The notes below the pieces were generated by a model. It did no database searches. It was not told where the DNA came from and worked only from the letters and a program-made list of their open reading frames with translations. Below, piece after piece: positions 1-11,300 of a stretch of 64,000 bases of DNA. How positions within the stretch are numbered: the first letter of the stretch is position 1; the number at the start of each line of letters is the position of its first letter. The position numbers and the translations under genes are program-made. Source of the DNA: Arenicola marina (Eukaryota > Annelida > Polychaeta > Arenicolidae); assembly GCA_964019135.1 (NCBI GenBank), contig OZ025264.1, positions 36,417,994-36,481,993 of the forward strand, given 5' to 3'.

Positions 1-77
1 TGGTGTTGGCTGTAGCCGGTCAGACTGTGATGTGTGGTGTATTGGCTGTAGCCGGTCAGACTGTGATGTGTGGTGGT
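1..77. repeat. 36-bp direct repeat, two copies, before a plus-strand 3' exon
   Basis: Two near-identical copies of a 36-bp unit containing GGCTGTAGCCGGTCAGACTG begin near positions 6 and 42 and run up to the acceptor AG at 87-88. This is probably the end of an intron of the plus-strand gene that terminates at 213. The array may continue to the left, outside the window. Confidence 0.8.
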
Positions 78-88
78 GTTGCTTGCAG

Positions 89-213
89 CCGCCCTGTACG
101 TCCTCTACCCCGGGCTATACGCGCTCGGGGCGGTCCTCTTCCTCGTCACGATGTTCTCCCTGAGGCGTGACCTTGAGCGGGTGCGCAGAGACGGCTACCA
201 GCAGATGGAGTGA
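89..213 (+). CDS. Last coding exon of an unidentified plus-strand gene with a hydrophobic C-terminal segment
   Basis: The sequence TTGCTTGCAG ends at 88 and looks like a 3' splice site. From 91 an open frame runs to TGA at 211-213. It gives about 40 residues: a hydrophobic stretch (LYPGLYALGAVLFLVTMF), then a basic and polar tail (SLRRDLERVRRD) ending QQME. This resembles the last transmembrane helix and short cytoplasmic tail of a membrane protein, which is inference from composition. The exon enters with two bases of a split codon. Upstream in the same frame there is a TGA at 64-66, which supports an exon start rather than a longer ORF. I do not recognise the family. It is convergent with the large minus-strand gene. 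Confidence 0.6.
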
Positions 214-910
214 CGCAGCATCGTCGCATGCCAGTGAAAGCCAGGGTGAAAGCGGAACGTACACAGCGACTGTGATTACTGTATCTCACGACTGTATAGT
301 TAGTGTACCATTGGTGTTGTGCTCAGTGATCAAGGGTGTGGGTGCCGTTTGATACGAACTAATCCATAACGTGTGTCGTTCATTGCGCGATGTTTCTTTA
401 GGACCCGCGGGCTGCAGGTGGTGCTCTAGTCCTAGGGGGGTAGGGGGGTGGGGTCCTAAAATTGGTGGGTTAGGTCGTAATGCCGGGGAGTTGGCAGCCG
501 CACCAACATCACGGTTGGACTGTCAATTTAACCTGATCTCTCACTTTAGAATTAATGGGAATCCAAGTTAATTTACGTATTAAATACCTTATTTATTGTG
601 TAAAAACTAGCAATTCTTTGATATACACCTCCATCTCCAGATCTTCGACTTGATCGTACTACAGAGCTATGGGTGAAACTGATTTTCATCCAGTTATGAA
701 ATCAAAGATTCTTTTACCAAATTATGATTATGTAAGAGTATGTGGTGGTTCTGTTTCGTGAAATAACCTCGGAATAACCTCTTATGCCGTTGAATCGTTG
801 TCCAGAGCTTTATGAGGTTTAATTAGCACGAAATATATGTGTACCATTTAAATAATGTTTGAGACAATATAACGTTGTATTTTCATTACAAATAAACACT
901 TTTTACTTGT
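214..910 (+). other. Probable 3' UTR of the plus-strand gene
   Basis: No coding frame with recognisable content is present. The stretch is A+T rich toward its end and contains AATAAA at 891-896. It is assigned as 3' UTR because it lies between the TGA at 211 and that signal. The exact cleavage site is not known. Confidence 0.55.
891..896 (+). promoter_or_regulatory. AATAAA poly(A) signal, plus strand
   Basis: A canonical hexamer about 680 bp after the plus-strand stop codon. A T- and G-containing stretch follows within 30 bases, as is usual downstream of cleavage sites. Confidence 0.6.
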
Positions 911-924
911 GTTAAACACCTGGT

Positions 925-930
925 TTTATT
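925..930 (-). promoter_or_regulatory. AATAAA poly(A) signal, minus strand
   Basis: The plus strand reads TTTATT here, so the minus strand carries AATAAA about 240 bases past the minus-strand stop at 1170-1172. Cleavage 10-30 bases further would fall at about 895-915, overlapping the end of the convergent plus-strand gene. Confidence 0.6.
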
Positions 931-1169
931 CACTCTGTCGTACAATTTAGAGATTGGCGTATATTATTTAACATTGTGATGTATACTTATAGTCTACTGT
1001 AATTACTGCTTACTTTATCGTTGTTAAACCTTGCATACACCTGTTCAGAGCCCAGTATCGCCCCAGTGTGACAGCACTGCGCGACGGTCGCTATAGAAGC
1101 CGGCTACAGTGACTTCATCACGTCGGCGATGCTCCAGCAGGCCTGTTCTGTGTCTGTGCCAGGTCGGCG
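931..1169 (-). other. Probable 3' UTR of the EGF/chitin-binding gene
   Basis: Non-coding stretch between the stop codon of the minus-strand gene and its AATAAA. No repeat or conserved domain was recognised. Confidence 0.55.
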
Positions 1170-1642
1170 TCAGGGGTAGTTGCACGTGTACGCCGCCTCG
1201 TCCCAGACCAGGCCGGGAGGGCAGTCCATGACGTAACACTGGCCCCACTCGCTGCACTGGACGAACTTGGTCGCGTCATGGTGCGGGAAGTAAAACTGTC
1301 CATTCATAGTGTTTTCTGGCGTGCACGGATTGTTTTCATCACAGTCGTAGCCCCCTGCACTGGAGGGAGGGGTTGGTGTCGGGGTTGTAGTCGTTGGCTT
1401 CGGGGTTGTCGTCGTTGGCTTCGGGGTTGTAGTTGCCGGTGTCGGGGTTGTAGTCGCTGGTTTCGGGGTTGTAGTCGTTGGTTTCGGGGTTTCAGTTGCC
1501 GGTTTCGGGGTTGTAGTCGTTGGTTTCGGGGTTTCAGTTGTTGGTTTCGGGGTTGTAGTCGTTGGTTTCGAGGTTGCAGTTGTTGGTTTCGGGGTTGTAG
1601 TCGTTGGTTTCGGGGTTGTAGTTGAACGTGGTGTCGTTATCA
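1170..1642 (-). CDS. Exon w21: Thr/Pro-rich linker, terminal CBM14 chitin-binding domain and stop
   Basis: The acceptor CATTTCAG precedes 1642 and the exon enters in phase 1. The first ~95 residues are a low-complexity linker built of TTTTPKPT-like 8-residue units, likely an O-glycosylated mucin-like stalk (inference). A CBM14 (peritrophin-A) domain follows with six cysteines in the usual order: GYDC, NNPC, FVQC, GQC, VMDC and YTC, plus the aromatic GQFYFPHHD and GLVWDEA segments typical of the fold. CBM14 domains bind chitin. Translation ends NYP then TGA (minus) at 1172-1170. Having the stop a few residues after the sixth Cys argues against a membrane anchor in this isoform. Confidence 0.88.
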
Positions 1643-2207
1643 CTGAAATGAAGATAACGTTCCCGGTAAGTGCCTGCTAACTATCCAGCACCCTTTTCCA
1701 TGACAGTTACAATCAATGCTAAACGTTGGAACCTGTCTAAAGCAATGCCAATAGTTAGAACAAAGACGTGCCTGAAGATATCACACCTAATATCACCCAA
1801 AAGCTCTATATCACAAACAAATATCACCCACAAGCTCTATATCACAAACAAATATCACCCACAACCTTTATATCACAAAACACACCACCCTCACAACAAA
1901 TGTCAAAGACTCCCTCACGCAACAAGGAACTTCTTGTTAGGGCTAAATGACGGAGTATGCAAACTGAACGAACTCTTCAAACATTGCAAATCCCACACTC
2001 ACAACTCCTGACCCCTGTACAATTGTTACACATACATCCTTGAAATCCTTTTTTTTGCATGTTATTCTTCAAAATATATTAGTTAGCAAAAATTGTTAGT
2101 AATGTCACAATTCTTAATGATTAACTCAAACATTTATATAACTCATATATGCATAGTGATATAAACGGTCTATACAGTCACATGACGCGTCTGTCTGAGA
2201 GGCGTAC
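1643..2207 (-). other. Intron w20-w21, no gene seen
   Basis: A+T-rich intron sequence. It holds only a short 31-bp direct repeat at about 1791-1883. Confidence 0.6.
1791..1883. repeat. 31-bp direct repeat, three copies
   Basis: TATCACCC recurs at 1791, 1822 and 1853 within a 31-bp unit containing AGCTCTATATCACAAAC. It lies mid-intron and is not related to a splice site. Confidence 0.8.
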
Positions 2208-2318
2208 CTTGCTCGCAGTGGTCCCCGGTGTAGCCGTGCAGACACACACACTTATAGCCGCCAAGGAAGTTCTCACAGATTCCGTTCGTGCAGGGGCTGG
2301 ACTCGCAGTTATCAATGG
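2208..2318 (-). CDS. Exon w20: EGF-like domain
   Basis: 111 bp, phase 1 at both ends. The acceptor is TGTTTCAG before 2318 and the donor is CAAG|GTACGC at 2207. The module starts IDNCESSPC and continues TNGICENFLGGYKCVC, then LHGYTGDHCEQ, with six cysteines in EGF order. It is closest in sequence to w3 (both have the GGYKCVC segment), suggesting an old duplication. It lacks the usual acidic DEC start (DNC instead). Confidence 0.9.
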
Positions 2319-2786
2319 CTGAAACAGAAGGCGACGTGCTGCAGGGACAGGCGGTAACTGGGAGCGAGGTCAGCAGCCCCGAGCAGGCTATGCAGGACAA
2401 CCACTACACATACCGGACAGAACAATTGTCCCAGGTGCCATGCTTGGAGAAATACATGGATATTTTGTCCCAGAATCAAATGGTTAATTAACGAACTTAT
2501 GAATATCTGGCGGGTGCCAAACGGTTCCAATTTGTATACTGAATCATACATGTGACCAATGCAGAATACCTTAATATCTTGAGGGGTAACCATGGACTAA
2601 CAATAAACCGTTATTTACCATCTGTTCTTAAGTCTGAAGTTTCGGGGCGACAAGCAAAGGCAAATGTCTTTTGTTTGGCGCGGAACGATGTAGCAAACGA
2701 CGAATGTGTCTTGGAGCGACAAGGGATGCCTTCCATTCTCTGCTCCAAGGGACACCCATGGTGAAGCTAGGGCTGTAAGTACTTAC
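2319..2786 (-). other. Intron w19-w20, unique part
   Basis: No exon, RNA gene or repeat recognised. The stretch separates w20 from the 95-bp array on its right. Confidence 0.55.
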
Positions 2787-4401
2787 GACAGTCGCAGTGT
2801 GTACCGGTCCAGCCCTGGTGACACTGACAGAGGTAGCCGTTCACCAGGTCCTCACACTCCCCACTCACACACTTTACTTACGACAGTCGCAGTGTGTACC
2901 GGTCCAGCCCTGGTGACACTGGCAGAGGTAGCCGTTCACCAGGTCCTTACACTCCCCACTCACACACTTTACTTACCACAGTCGCAGTGTGTACCGGTCC
3001 AGCCCTGGTGACACTGACAGAGGTAGCCGTTCACCAGGTCCTCACACTCCCCACTCACACACTTTACTTACGACAGTCGCAGTGTGTACCGGTCCAGCCC
3101 TGGTGACACTGGCAGAGGTAGCCGTTCACCAGGTCCTTACACTCCCCACTCACACACTTTACTTACCACAGTCGCAGTGTGTACCGGTCCAGCCCTGGTG
3201 ACACTGACAGAGGTAGCCGTTCACCAGGTCCTCACACTCCCCACTCACACACTTTACTTACGACAGTCGCAGTGTGTACCGGTCCAGCCCTGGTGACACT
3301 GGCAGAGGTAGCCGTTCACCAGGTCCTTACACTCCCCACTCACACACTTTACTTACCACAGTCGCAGTGTGTACCGGTCCAGCCCTGGTGACACTGACAG
3401 AGGTAGCCGTTCACCAGGTCCTCACACTCCCCACTCACACACTTTACTTACGACAGTCGCAGTGTGTACCGGTCCAGCCCTGGTGACACTGGCAGAGGTA
3501 GCCGTTCACCAGGTCCTCACACTCTCCACTTACACACTTTACTTACCACAGTCGCAGTGTGTACCGGTCCAGCCCTGGTGACACTGACAGAGGTAGCCGT
3601 TTACCAGGTCCTCACACTCCCCACTCACACACTTTACTTACGACAGTCGCAGTGTGTACCGGTCCAGCCCTGGTGACACTGACAGAGGTAGCCGTTCACC
3701 AGGTCCTCACACTCCCCACTCACACACTTTACTTACGACAGTCGCAGTGTGTACCGGTCCAGCCCTGGTGACACTGACAGAGGTATCCGTTCACCAGGTC
3801 CTCACACTCCCCACTCACACACTTTACTTACGACAGTCGCAGTGTGTACCGGTCCAGCCCTGGTGACACTGACAGAGGTAGCCGTTCACCAGGTCCTCAC
3901 ACTCCCCACTCACACACTTTACTTACGACAGTCGCAGTGTGTACCGGTCCAGCCCTGGTTACACTGGCAGAGGTAGCCGTTCACCAGGTCCTCACACTCC
4001 CCACTCACACACTTTACTTACGACAGTCGCAGTGTGTACCGGTCCAGCCCTGGTGACACTGACAGAGGTATCCGTTCACCAGGTCCTCACACTCCCCACT
4101 CACACACTTTACTTACGACAGTCGCAGTGTGTACCGGTCCAGCCCTGGTGACACTGGCAGAGGTAGCCGTTCACCAGGTCCTCACACTCCCCACTCACAC
4201 ACTTTACTTACGACAGTCGCAGTGTGTACCGGTCCAGCCCTGGTGACACTGACAGAGGTAGCCGTTCACCAGGTCCTCACACTCCCCACTCACACACTTT
4301 ACTTACGACAGTCGCAGTGTGTACCGGTCCAGCCCTGGTGACACTGACAGAGGTATCCGTTCACCAGGTCCTCACACTCCCCACTCACACACTTTACTTA
4401 C
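2787..4401 (-). repeat. 95-bp tandem array A, about 17 intronic copies, each carrying a 5' splice site
   Basis: On the minus strand each unit is the last 85 bases of exon w19 (from its second Cys codon) followed by the donor and 10 intron bases, with junction GACTGTC|GTAAGTAAAG. The first copy at the right is the real exon end at 4402. Reading past the donor meets TAA at once, so intronic copies are not coding. From about 2787 to 3540 the units alternate between two types (donor preceded by GTC or by GTG, and first-base differences in GGTCC/GGTCT), giving a 190-bp dimer period. No acceptor-like tract occurs in the unit. Confidence 0.93.
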
Positions 4402-4512
4402 GACAGTCGCAGTGTGTACCGGTCCAGCCCTGGTGACACTGGCAGAGGTAGCCGTTCACCAGGTCCTCACACTCCCCACTCACACAGGGACTAGACTCGC
4501 ATTCGTCGATGT
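4402..4512 (-). CDS. Exon w19: EGF-like domain, source exon of 95-bp array A
   Basis: 111 bp, phase 1/1, with acceptor TTTCAG and donor TGTC|GTAAGT. It starts [10 protein letters not shown] and continues [16 protein letters not shown] then [11 protein letters not shown]. Besides the six EGF cysteines there is a seventh two residues after the last one (HCDC). The translated exon is essentially the same as w2, 58.6 kb away, which also feeds a 95-bp array. The true donor is taken as the first one reached in the transcript, because downstream copies lead into stop codons. Confidence 0.9.
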
Positions 4513-4838
4513 CTGAAAGAAAATGTACATTTAGGACCAGTGGATTTGTATGCGACTATAATCGGTGGTGATTTCGCACAACAATAGAATGACGTCACTA
4601 CTGTGAATCAATAGTTGTATTGGCAAGTCAAGAGATTACCCTTGACTTGACTTGCACGGTATTCACTGAAAAGCGGCGTAGAAATATAGACGCTTTAAGT
4701 ATCGTATTTCGTCAATACAATATATCAAAATCATCGGCATTCACTGCCCATCGCCAATGAGTATCTTGAGTTTTTCTTCCTGATGGAATCTGTGACCTGT
4801 TGTGGTGTCATTCCCGGCAACTATCCTATGTTACTGAC
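4513..4838 (-). other. Intron w18-w19 with a 9-bp inverted repeat
   Basis: No gene seen. CAAGTCAAG at 4624-4632 and CTTGACTTG at 4641-4649 form a perfect 9-bp inverted repeat with an 8-base loop. No function is apparent. Confidence 0.6.
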
Positions 4839-4949
4839 CCACGTCACAGTGTGCTCCTGTCCAGCCCGGGTCACAGACACAGTCGTAGGCGTTCACCTTG
4901 TCCCGACAGGCACCGTAGATACAGGGACTGGAATCACACTCGTCGATGT
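4839..4949 (-). CDS. Exon w18: EGF-like domain
   Basis: 111 bp, phase 1/1. The acceptor TTTCAG precedes 4949 and the donor is GACGTGG|GTCAGT. Residues run [37 protein letters not shown]. It matches the calcium-binding EGF consensus, including C-x-D-x(4)-Y-x-C-x-C. It is one of the exons with no adjacent array. Confidence 0.92.
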
Positions 4950-5334
4950 CTGAAATACCAGAGTTACTGCCTTGAGGCACCAGTTATAGATAACACATGG
5001 AATCTCTACTGTAGAACAGGGAGCACGATGCGAGATGTGGTACTGCCAACAATTAAAAACATAAAGTACTCTTGTGGACGCAAAGATCTGAAAATACATA
5101 AAAGAACTGCAGTGTCAGCAGATTGAAGTACAGTACTTATTTCACTCACAAACATAGCAAATCATGTTTTGTAGGCCAGATACATCGACAGAATTACTTT
5201 AATTAAATATGAAACTAAAGTAATTCTATAAAAACAAGTTATGAATATAGCACTGCCTAACTGGTTAAAACACATGTCACTCCTCGTATCATCGGTAGTA
5301 CAGAGCAGTGGCATGGAAAAAGCTAAACCCAGCG
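4950..5334 (-). other. Intron w17-w18, unique part, with a 12-bp inverted repeat
   Basis: AGAATTACTTTA at 5190-5201 and TAAAGTAATTCT at 5216-5227 are perfect inverted copies. Nothing else recognisable is present before the 79-bp array begins. Confidence 0.6.
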
Positions 5335-8300
5335 ACTAGACTCACAGGTCAGACCCGTGTAGCCCGGTGTACACACACAGTAGTACTTGGACAGAAGGCC
5401 AGCGACTAGACTCACCCTGGTCACAGGTCAGACCCGTGTAGCCCGGTGTACACACAGAGTAGTACTTGGACAGAAGGCCAGCGACTAGACTCACCCTGGT
5501 CACAGGTCAGACCCGTGTAGCCCGGTGTACACACACAGTAGTACTTGGACAGAAGGCCAGCGACTAGACTCACCCTGGTCACAGGTCAGACCCGTGTAGC
5601 CCGGTGTACACACACAGTAGTACTTGGACAGAAGGCCAGCGACCAGACTCACCCTGGTCACAGGTCAGACCCGTGTAGCCCGGTGTACACTCACAGTAGT
5701 ACTTGGACAGAAGGCCAGCGACTAGACTCACCCTGGTCACAGGTCAGACCCGTGTAGCCCGGTGTACACACACAGTAGTACTTGGACAGAAGGCCAGCGA
5801 CTAGACTCACCCTCTTCACAGGCCAGACCCGTGTAGCCCGGTGTACACACACAGTAGTACTTGGACAGAAGGCCAGCGACCAGACTCACCCTCTTCACAG
5901 GTCAGACCCGTGTAGCCCGGTTTACACTCACAGTAGTACTTGGACAGAAGGCCAGCGACTAGACTCACCCTGGTCACAGGTCAGACCCGTGTAGCCCGGT
6001 GTACACACAGAGTAGTACTTGGACAGAAGGCCAGCGACTAGACTCACCCTGGTCACAGGTCAGACCCGTGTAGCCCGGTGTACACACACAGTAGTACTTG
6101 GACAGAAGGCCAGCGACTAGACTCACCCTGGTCACAGGTCAGACCCGTGTAGCCCGGTGTACACACAGAGTAGTACTTGGACAGAAGGCCAGCGACTAGA
6201 CTGACCCTGGTCACAGGTCAGACCCGTGTAGCCCGGTGTACACACACAGTAGTACTTGGACAGAAGGCCAGCGACTAGACTCACCCTGGTCACAGGTCAG
6301 ACCCGTGTAGCCCGGTGTACACACACAGTAGTACTTGGACAGAAGGCCAGCGACCAGACTCACCCTGGTCACAGGTCAGACCCGTGTAGCCCGGTGTACA
6401 CTCACAGTAGTACTTGGACAGAAGGCCAGCGACTAGACTCACCCTGGTCACAGGTCAGACCCGTGTAGCCCGGTGTACACACACAGTAGTACTTGGACAG
6501 AAGGCCAGCGACTAGACTCACCCTCTTCACAGGCCAGACCCGTGTAGCCCGGTGTACACACACAGTAGTACTTGGACAGAAGGCCAGCGACCAGACTCAC
6601 CCTCTTCACAGGTCAGACCCGTGTAGCCCGGTTTACACTCACAGTAGTACTTGGACAGAAGGCCAGCGACTAGACTCACCCTGGTCACAGGTCAGACCCG
6701 TGTAGCCCGGTGTACACACACAGTAGTACTTGGACAGAAGGCCAGCGACTAGACTCACCCTGGTCACAGGTCAGACCCGTGTAGCCCGGTGTACACACAC
6801 AGTAGTACTTGGACAGAAAGCCAGCGACTAGACTGACCCTGGTCACAGGTCAGACCCGTGTAGCCCGGTGTACACACACAGTAGTACTTGGACAGAAGGC
6901 CAGCGACTAGACTCACCCTGGTCACAGGTCAGACCCGTGTAGCCCGGTGTACACACACAGTAGTACTTGGACAGAAGGCCAGCGACTAGACTCACCCTGG
7001 TCACAGGTCAGACCCGTGTAGTCCGGTGTACACTCACAGTAGTACTTGGACAGAAGGCCAGCGACTAGACTCACCCTGGTCACAGGTCAGACCCGTGTAG
7101 CCCGGTGTACACACACAGTAGTACTTGGACAGAAGGCCAGCGACTAGACTCACCCTGGTCACAGGTCAGACCCGTGTAGCCCGGTGTACACACACAGTAG
7201 TACTTGGACAGAAGGCCAGCGACTAGACTCACCCTGGTCACAGATCAGACCCGTGTAGCCCGGTGTACACGCACAGTAGTACTTGGACAGAAGGCCAGCG
7301 ACTAGACTCACCCTGGTCACAGGTCAGACCCGTGTAGTCCGGTGTACACACACAGTAGTACTTGGACAGAAGGCCAGCGACTAGACTCACCCTGGTCACA
7401 GGTCAGACCCGTGTAGCCCGGTGTACACACACAGTAGTACTTGGACAGAAGGCCAGCGACTAGACTCACCCTGGTCACAGGTCAGACCCGTATAGCCCGG
7501 TGTACACACACAGTAGTACTTGGACAGAAGGCCAGCGACCAGACTCACCCTGGTCACAGGTCAGACCCGTGTAGCCCGGTGTACACTCACAGTAGTACTT
7601 GGACAGAAGGCCAGCGACCAGACTCACCCTGGTCACAGGTCAGACCCGTGTAGCCCGGTGTACACACACAGTAGTACTTGGACAGAAGGCGAGCGACTAG
7701 ACTCACCCTCGTCACAGGTCAGACCCGTGTAGCCCGGTGTACACTCACAGTAGTACTTGGACAGAAGGCCAGCGACCAGACTCATCCTCTTCACACGTCA
7801 GACCCGCGTGTAGCCCGGTGTACACTCACAGTAGTACTTGGACAGAAGGCCAGCGACTAGACTCACCCTGGTCACAGGTCAGACCCGTGTAGCCCGGTGT
7901 ACACACACAGTAGTACTTGGACAGAAGGCCAGCGACTAGACTCACCCTGGTCACAGGTCAGACCCGTGTAGCCCGGTGTACACACACAGTAGTACTTGGA
8001 CAGAAGGCCAGCGACCAGACTCACCCTCTTCACAGGTCAGACCCGTGTAGCCCGGTGTACACTCACAGTAGTTCTTGGACAGAAGGCCAGCGACTAGACT
8101 CACCCTGGTCACAGGTCAGACCCGTGTAGCCCGGTGTACACACACAGTAGTACTTGGACAGAAGGCCAGCGACCAGACTCACCCTCTTCACAGGTCAGAC
8201 CCGTGTAGCCCGGTGTACACTCACAGTAGTTCTTGGACAGAAGGCCAGCGACTAGACTCACTCTGGTCACAGGTCAGACCCGTGTAGCCCGGTGTACACA

Positions 8301-11300
8301 CACAGTAGTACTTGGACAGAAGGCCAGCGACTAGACTCACCCCGGTCACAGGTCAGACCCGTGTAGCCCGGTGTACACACACAGTAGTACTTGGACAGAA
8401 AGCCAGCGACCAGACTGACCCTGGTCACAGGTCAGACCCGTGTAGCCCGGTGTACACACACAGTAGTACTTGGACAGAAGGCCAGCGACTAGACTCACCC
8501 TGGTCACAGGTCAGACCCGTGTAGCCCGGTGTACACACACAGTAGTACTTGGACAGAAAGCCAGCGACTAGACTGACCCTGGTCACAGGTCAGACCCGTG
8601 TAGCCCGGTGTACACACACAGTAGTACTTGGACAGAAGGCCAGCGACTAGACTCACCCTGGTCACAGGTCAGACCCGTGTAGCCCGGTGTACACACACAG
8701 TAGTACTTGGACAGAAGGCCAGCGACTAGACTCACCCTGGTCACAGGTCAGACCCGTGTAGCCCGGTGTACACACACAGTAGTACTTGGACAGAAGGCCA
8801 GCGACTAGACTCACCCTGGTCACAGATCAGACCCGTGTAGCCCGGTGTACACGCACAGTAGTACTTGGACAGAAGGCCAGCGACTAGACTCACCCTGGTC
8901 ACAGGTCAGACCCGTGTAGTCCGGTGTACACACACAGTAGTACTTGGACAGAAGGCGAGCGACTAGACTCACCCTGGTCACAGGTCAGACCCGTGTAGCC
9001 CGGTGTACACACACAGTAGTACTTGGACAGAAGGCCAGCGACTAGACTCACCCTGGTCACAGGTCAGACCCGTGTAGCCCGGTGTACACACACAGTAGTA
9101 CTTGGACAGAAGGCCAGCGACTAGACTCACCCTGGTCACAGGTCAGACCCGTGTAGCCCGGTGTACACACACAGTAGTACTTGGACAGAAGGCCAGCGAC
9201 TAGACTCACCCTGGTCACAGGTCAGACCCGTGTAGCCCGGTGTACACACACAGTAGTACTTGGACAGAAGGCCAGCGACTAGACTCACCCTGGTCACAGG
9301 TCAGACCCGTGTAGCCCGGTGTACACACACAGTAGTACTTGGACAGAAGGCCAGCGACTAGACTCACCCTGGTCACAGGTCAGACCCGTGTAGCCCGGTG
9401 TACACACACAGTAGTACTTGGACAGAAGGCCAGCGACCAGACTCACCCTCTTCACAGGTCAGGCCCGTGTAGCCCGGTGTACACTCACAGTAGTACTTGG
9501 ACAGAAGGCCAGCGACCAGACTCACCCTCTTCACACGTCAGACCCGTGTAGCCCGGTGTACACTAACAGTAGTACTTGGACAGTAGGCCAGCGACTAGAC
9601 TCACCCTGGTCACAGGTCAGACCCGTGTAGCCCGGTGTACACACACAGTAGTACTTGGACAGAAGGCCAGCGACTAGACTCACCCTGGTCACAGGTCAGA
9701 CCCGTGTAGCCCGGTGTACACTCACAGTAGTACTTGGACAGAAGGCCAGCGACCAGACTCACCCTCTTCACAGGTCAGACCCGTGTAGCCCGGTGTACAC
9801 TCACAGTAGTTCTTGGACAGAAGGCCAGCGACTAGACTCACCCTGGTCACAGGTCAGACCCGTGTAGCCCGGTGTACACACACAGTAGTACTTGGACAGA
9901 AGGCCAGCGACTAGACTCACCCTGGTCACAGGTCAGACCCGTGTAGCCCGGTGTACACACACAGTAGTACTTGGACAGAAGGCCAGCGACTAGACTCACC
10001 CTGGTCACAGGTCAGACCCGTGTAGCCCGGTGTACACACACAGTAGTACTTGGACAGAAGGCCAGCGACTAGACTCACCCTGGTCACAGGTCAGACCCGT
10101 GTAGCCCGGTGTACACACACAGTAGTACTTGGACAGAAGGCCAGCGACTAGACTCACCCTGATCACAGGCCAGACCCGTGTAGCCCGGTGTACACACACA
10201 GTAGTACTTGGACAGAAGGCCAGCGACCAGACTCACCCTCTTCACAGGTCAGACCCGTGTAGCCCGGTGTACACTCACAGTAGTACTTGGACAGAAGGCC
10301 AGCGACTAGACTCACCCTCTTCACACGTCAGACCCGTGTAGCCCGGTGTACACTCACAGTAGTACTTGGACAGAAGGCCAGCGACTAGACTCACCCTGGT
10401 CACAGGTCAGACCCGTGTAGCCCGGTGTACACACACAGTAGTACTTGGACAGAAGGCCAGCGACCAGACTCACCCTCTTCACAGGTCAGACCCGTGTAGC
10501 CCGGTGTACACTCACAGTAGTTCTTGGACAGAAGGCCAGCGACTAGACTGACCCTGGTCACAGGTCAGACCCGTGTAGCCCGGTGTACACACACAGTAGT
10601 ACTTGGACAGAAGGCCAGCGACTAGACTCACCCTGGTCACAGGTCAGACCCGTGTAGCCCGGTGTACACACACAGTAGTACTTGGACAGAAGGCCAGCGA
10701 CTAGACCCACCCTGGTCACAGGTCAGACCCGTGTAGCCCGGTGTACACACACAGTAGTACTTGGACAGAAGGCCAGCGACTAGACTCACCCTGGTCACAG
10801 GTCAGACCCGTGTAGCCCGGTGTACACACACAGTAGTACTTGGACAGAAGGCCAGCGACTAGACTCACCCTGGTCACAGGCCAGACCCGTGTAGCCCGGT
10901 GTACACACACAGTAGTACTTGGACAGAAGGCCAGCGACCAGACTCACCCTCTTCACAGGTCAGACCCGTGTAGCCCGGTGTACACTCACAGTAGTACTTG
11001 GACAGAAGGCCAGCGACTAGACTCACCCTCTTCACACGTCAGACCCGTGTAGCCCGGTGTACACTCACAGTAGTACTTGGACAGAAGGCCAGCGACTAGA
11101 CTCACCCTGGTCACAGGTCAGACCCGTGTAGCCCGGTGTACACACACAGTAGTACTTGGACAGAAGGCCAGCGACTAGACTCACCCTGGTCACAGGTCAG
11201 ACCCGTGTAGCCCGGTGTACACTCACAGTAGTACTTGGACAGAAGGCCAGCGACCAGACTCACCCTCTTCACAGGTCAGACCCGTGTAGCCCGGTGTACA

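Noticed and set aside
2787-4516. Series of 70-residue plus-strand open frames (MYRSSPGDT...) repeated every 95 bp, also at 39.9-63.1 kb
   Set aside because: They are the antisense of the 95-bp array and overlap each other at every period. The EGF coding sense and donor are on the minus strand.
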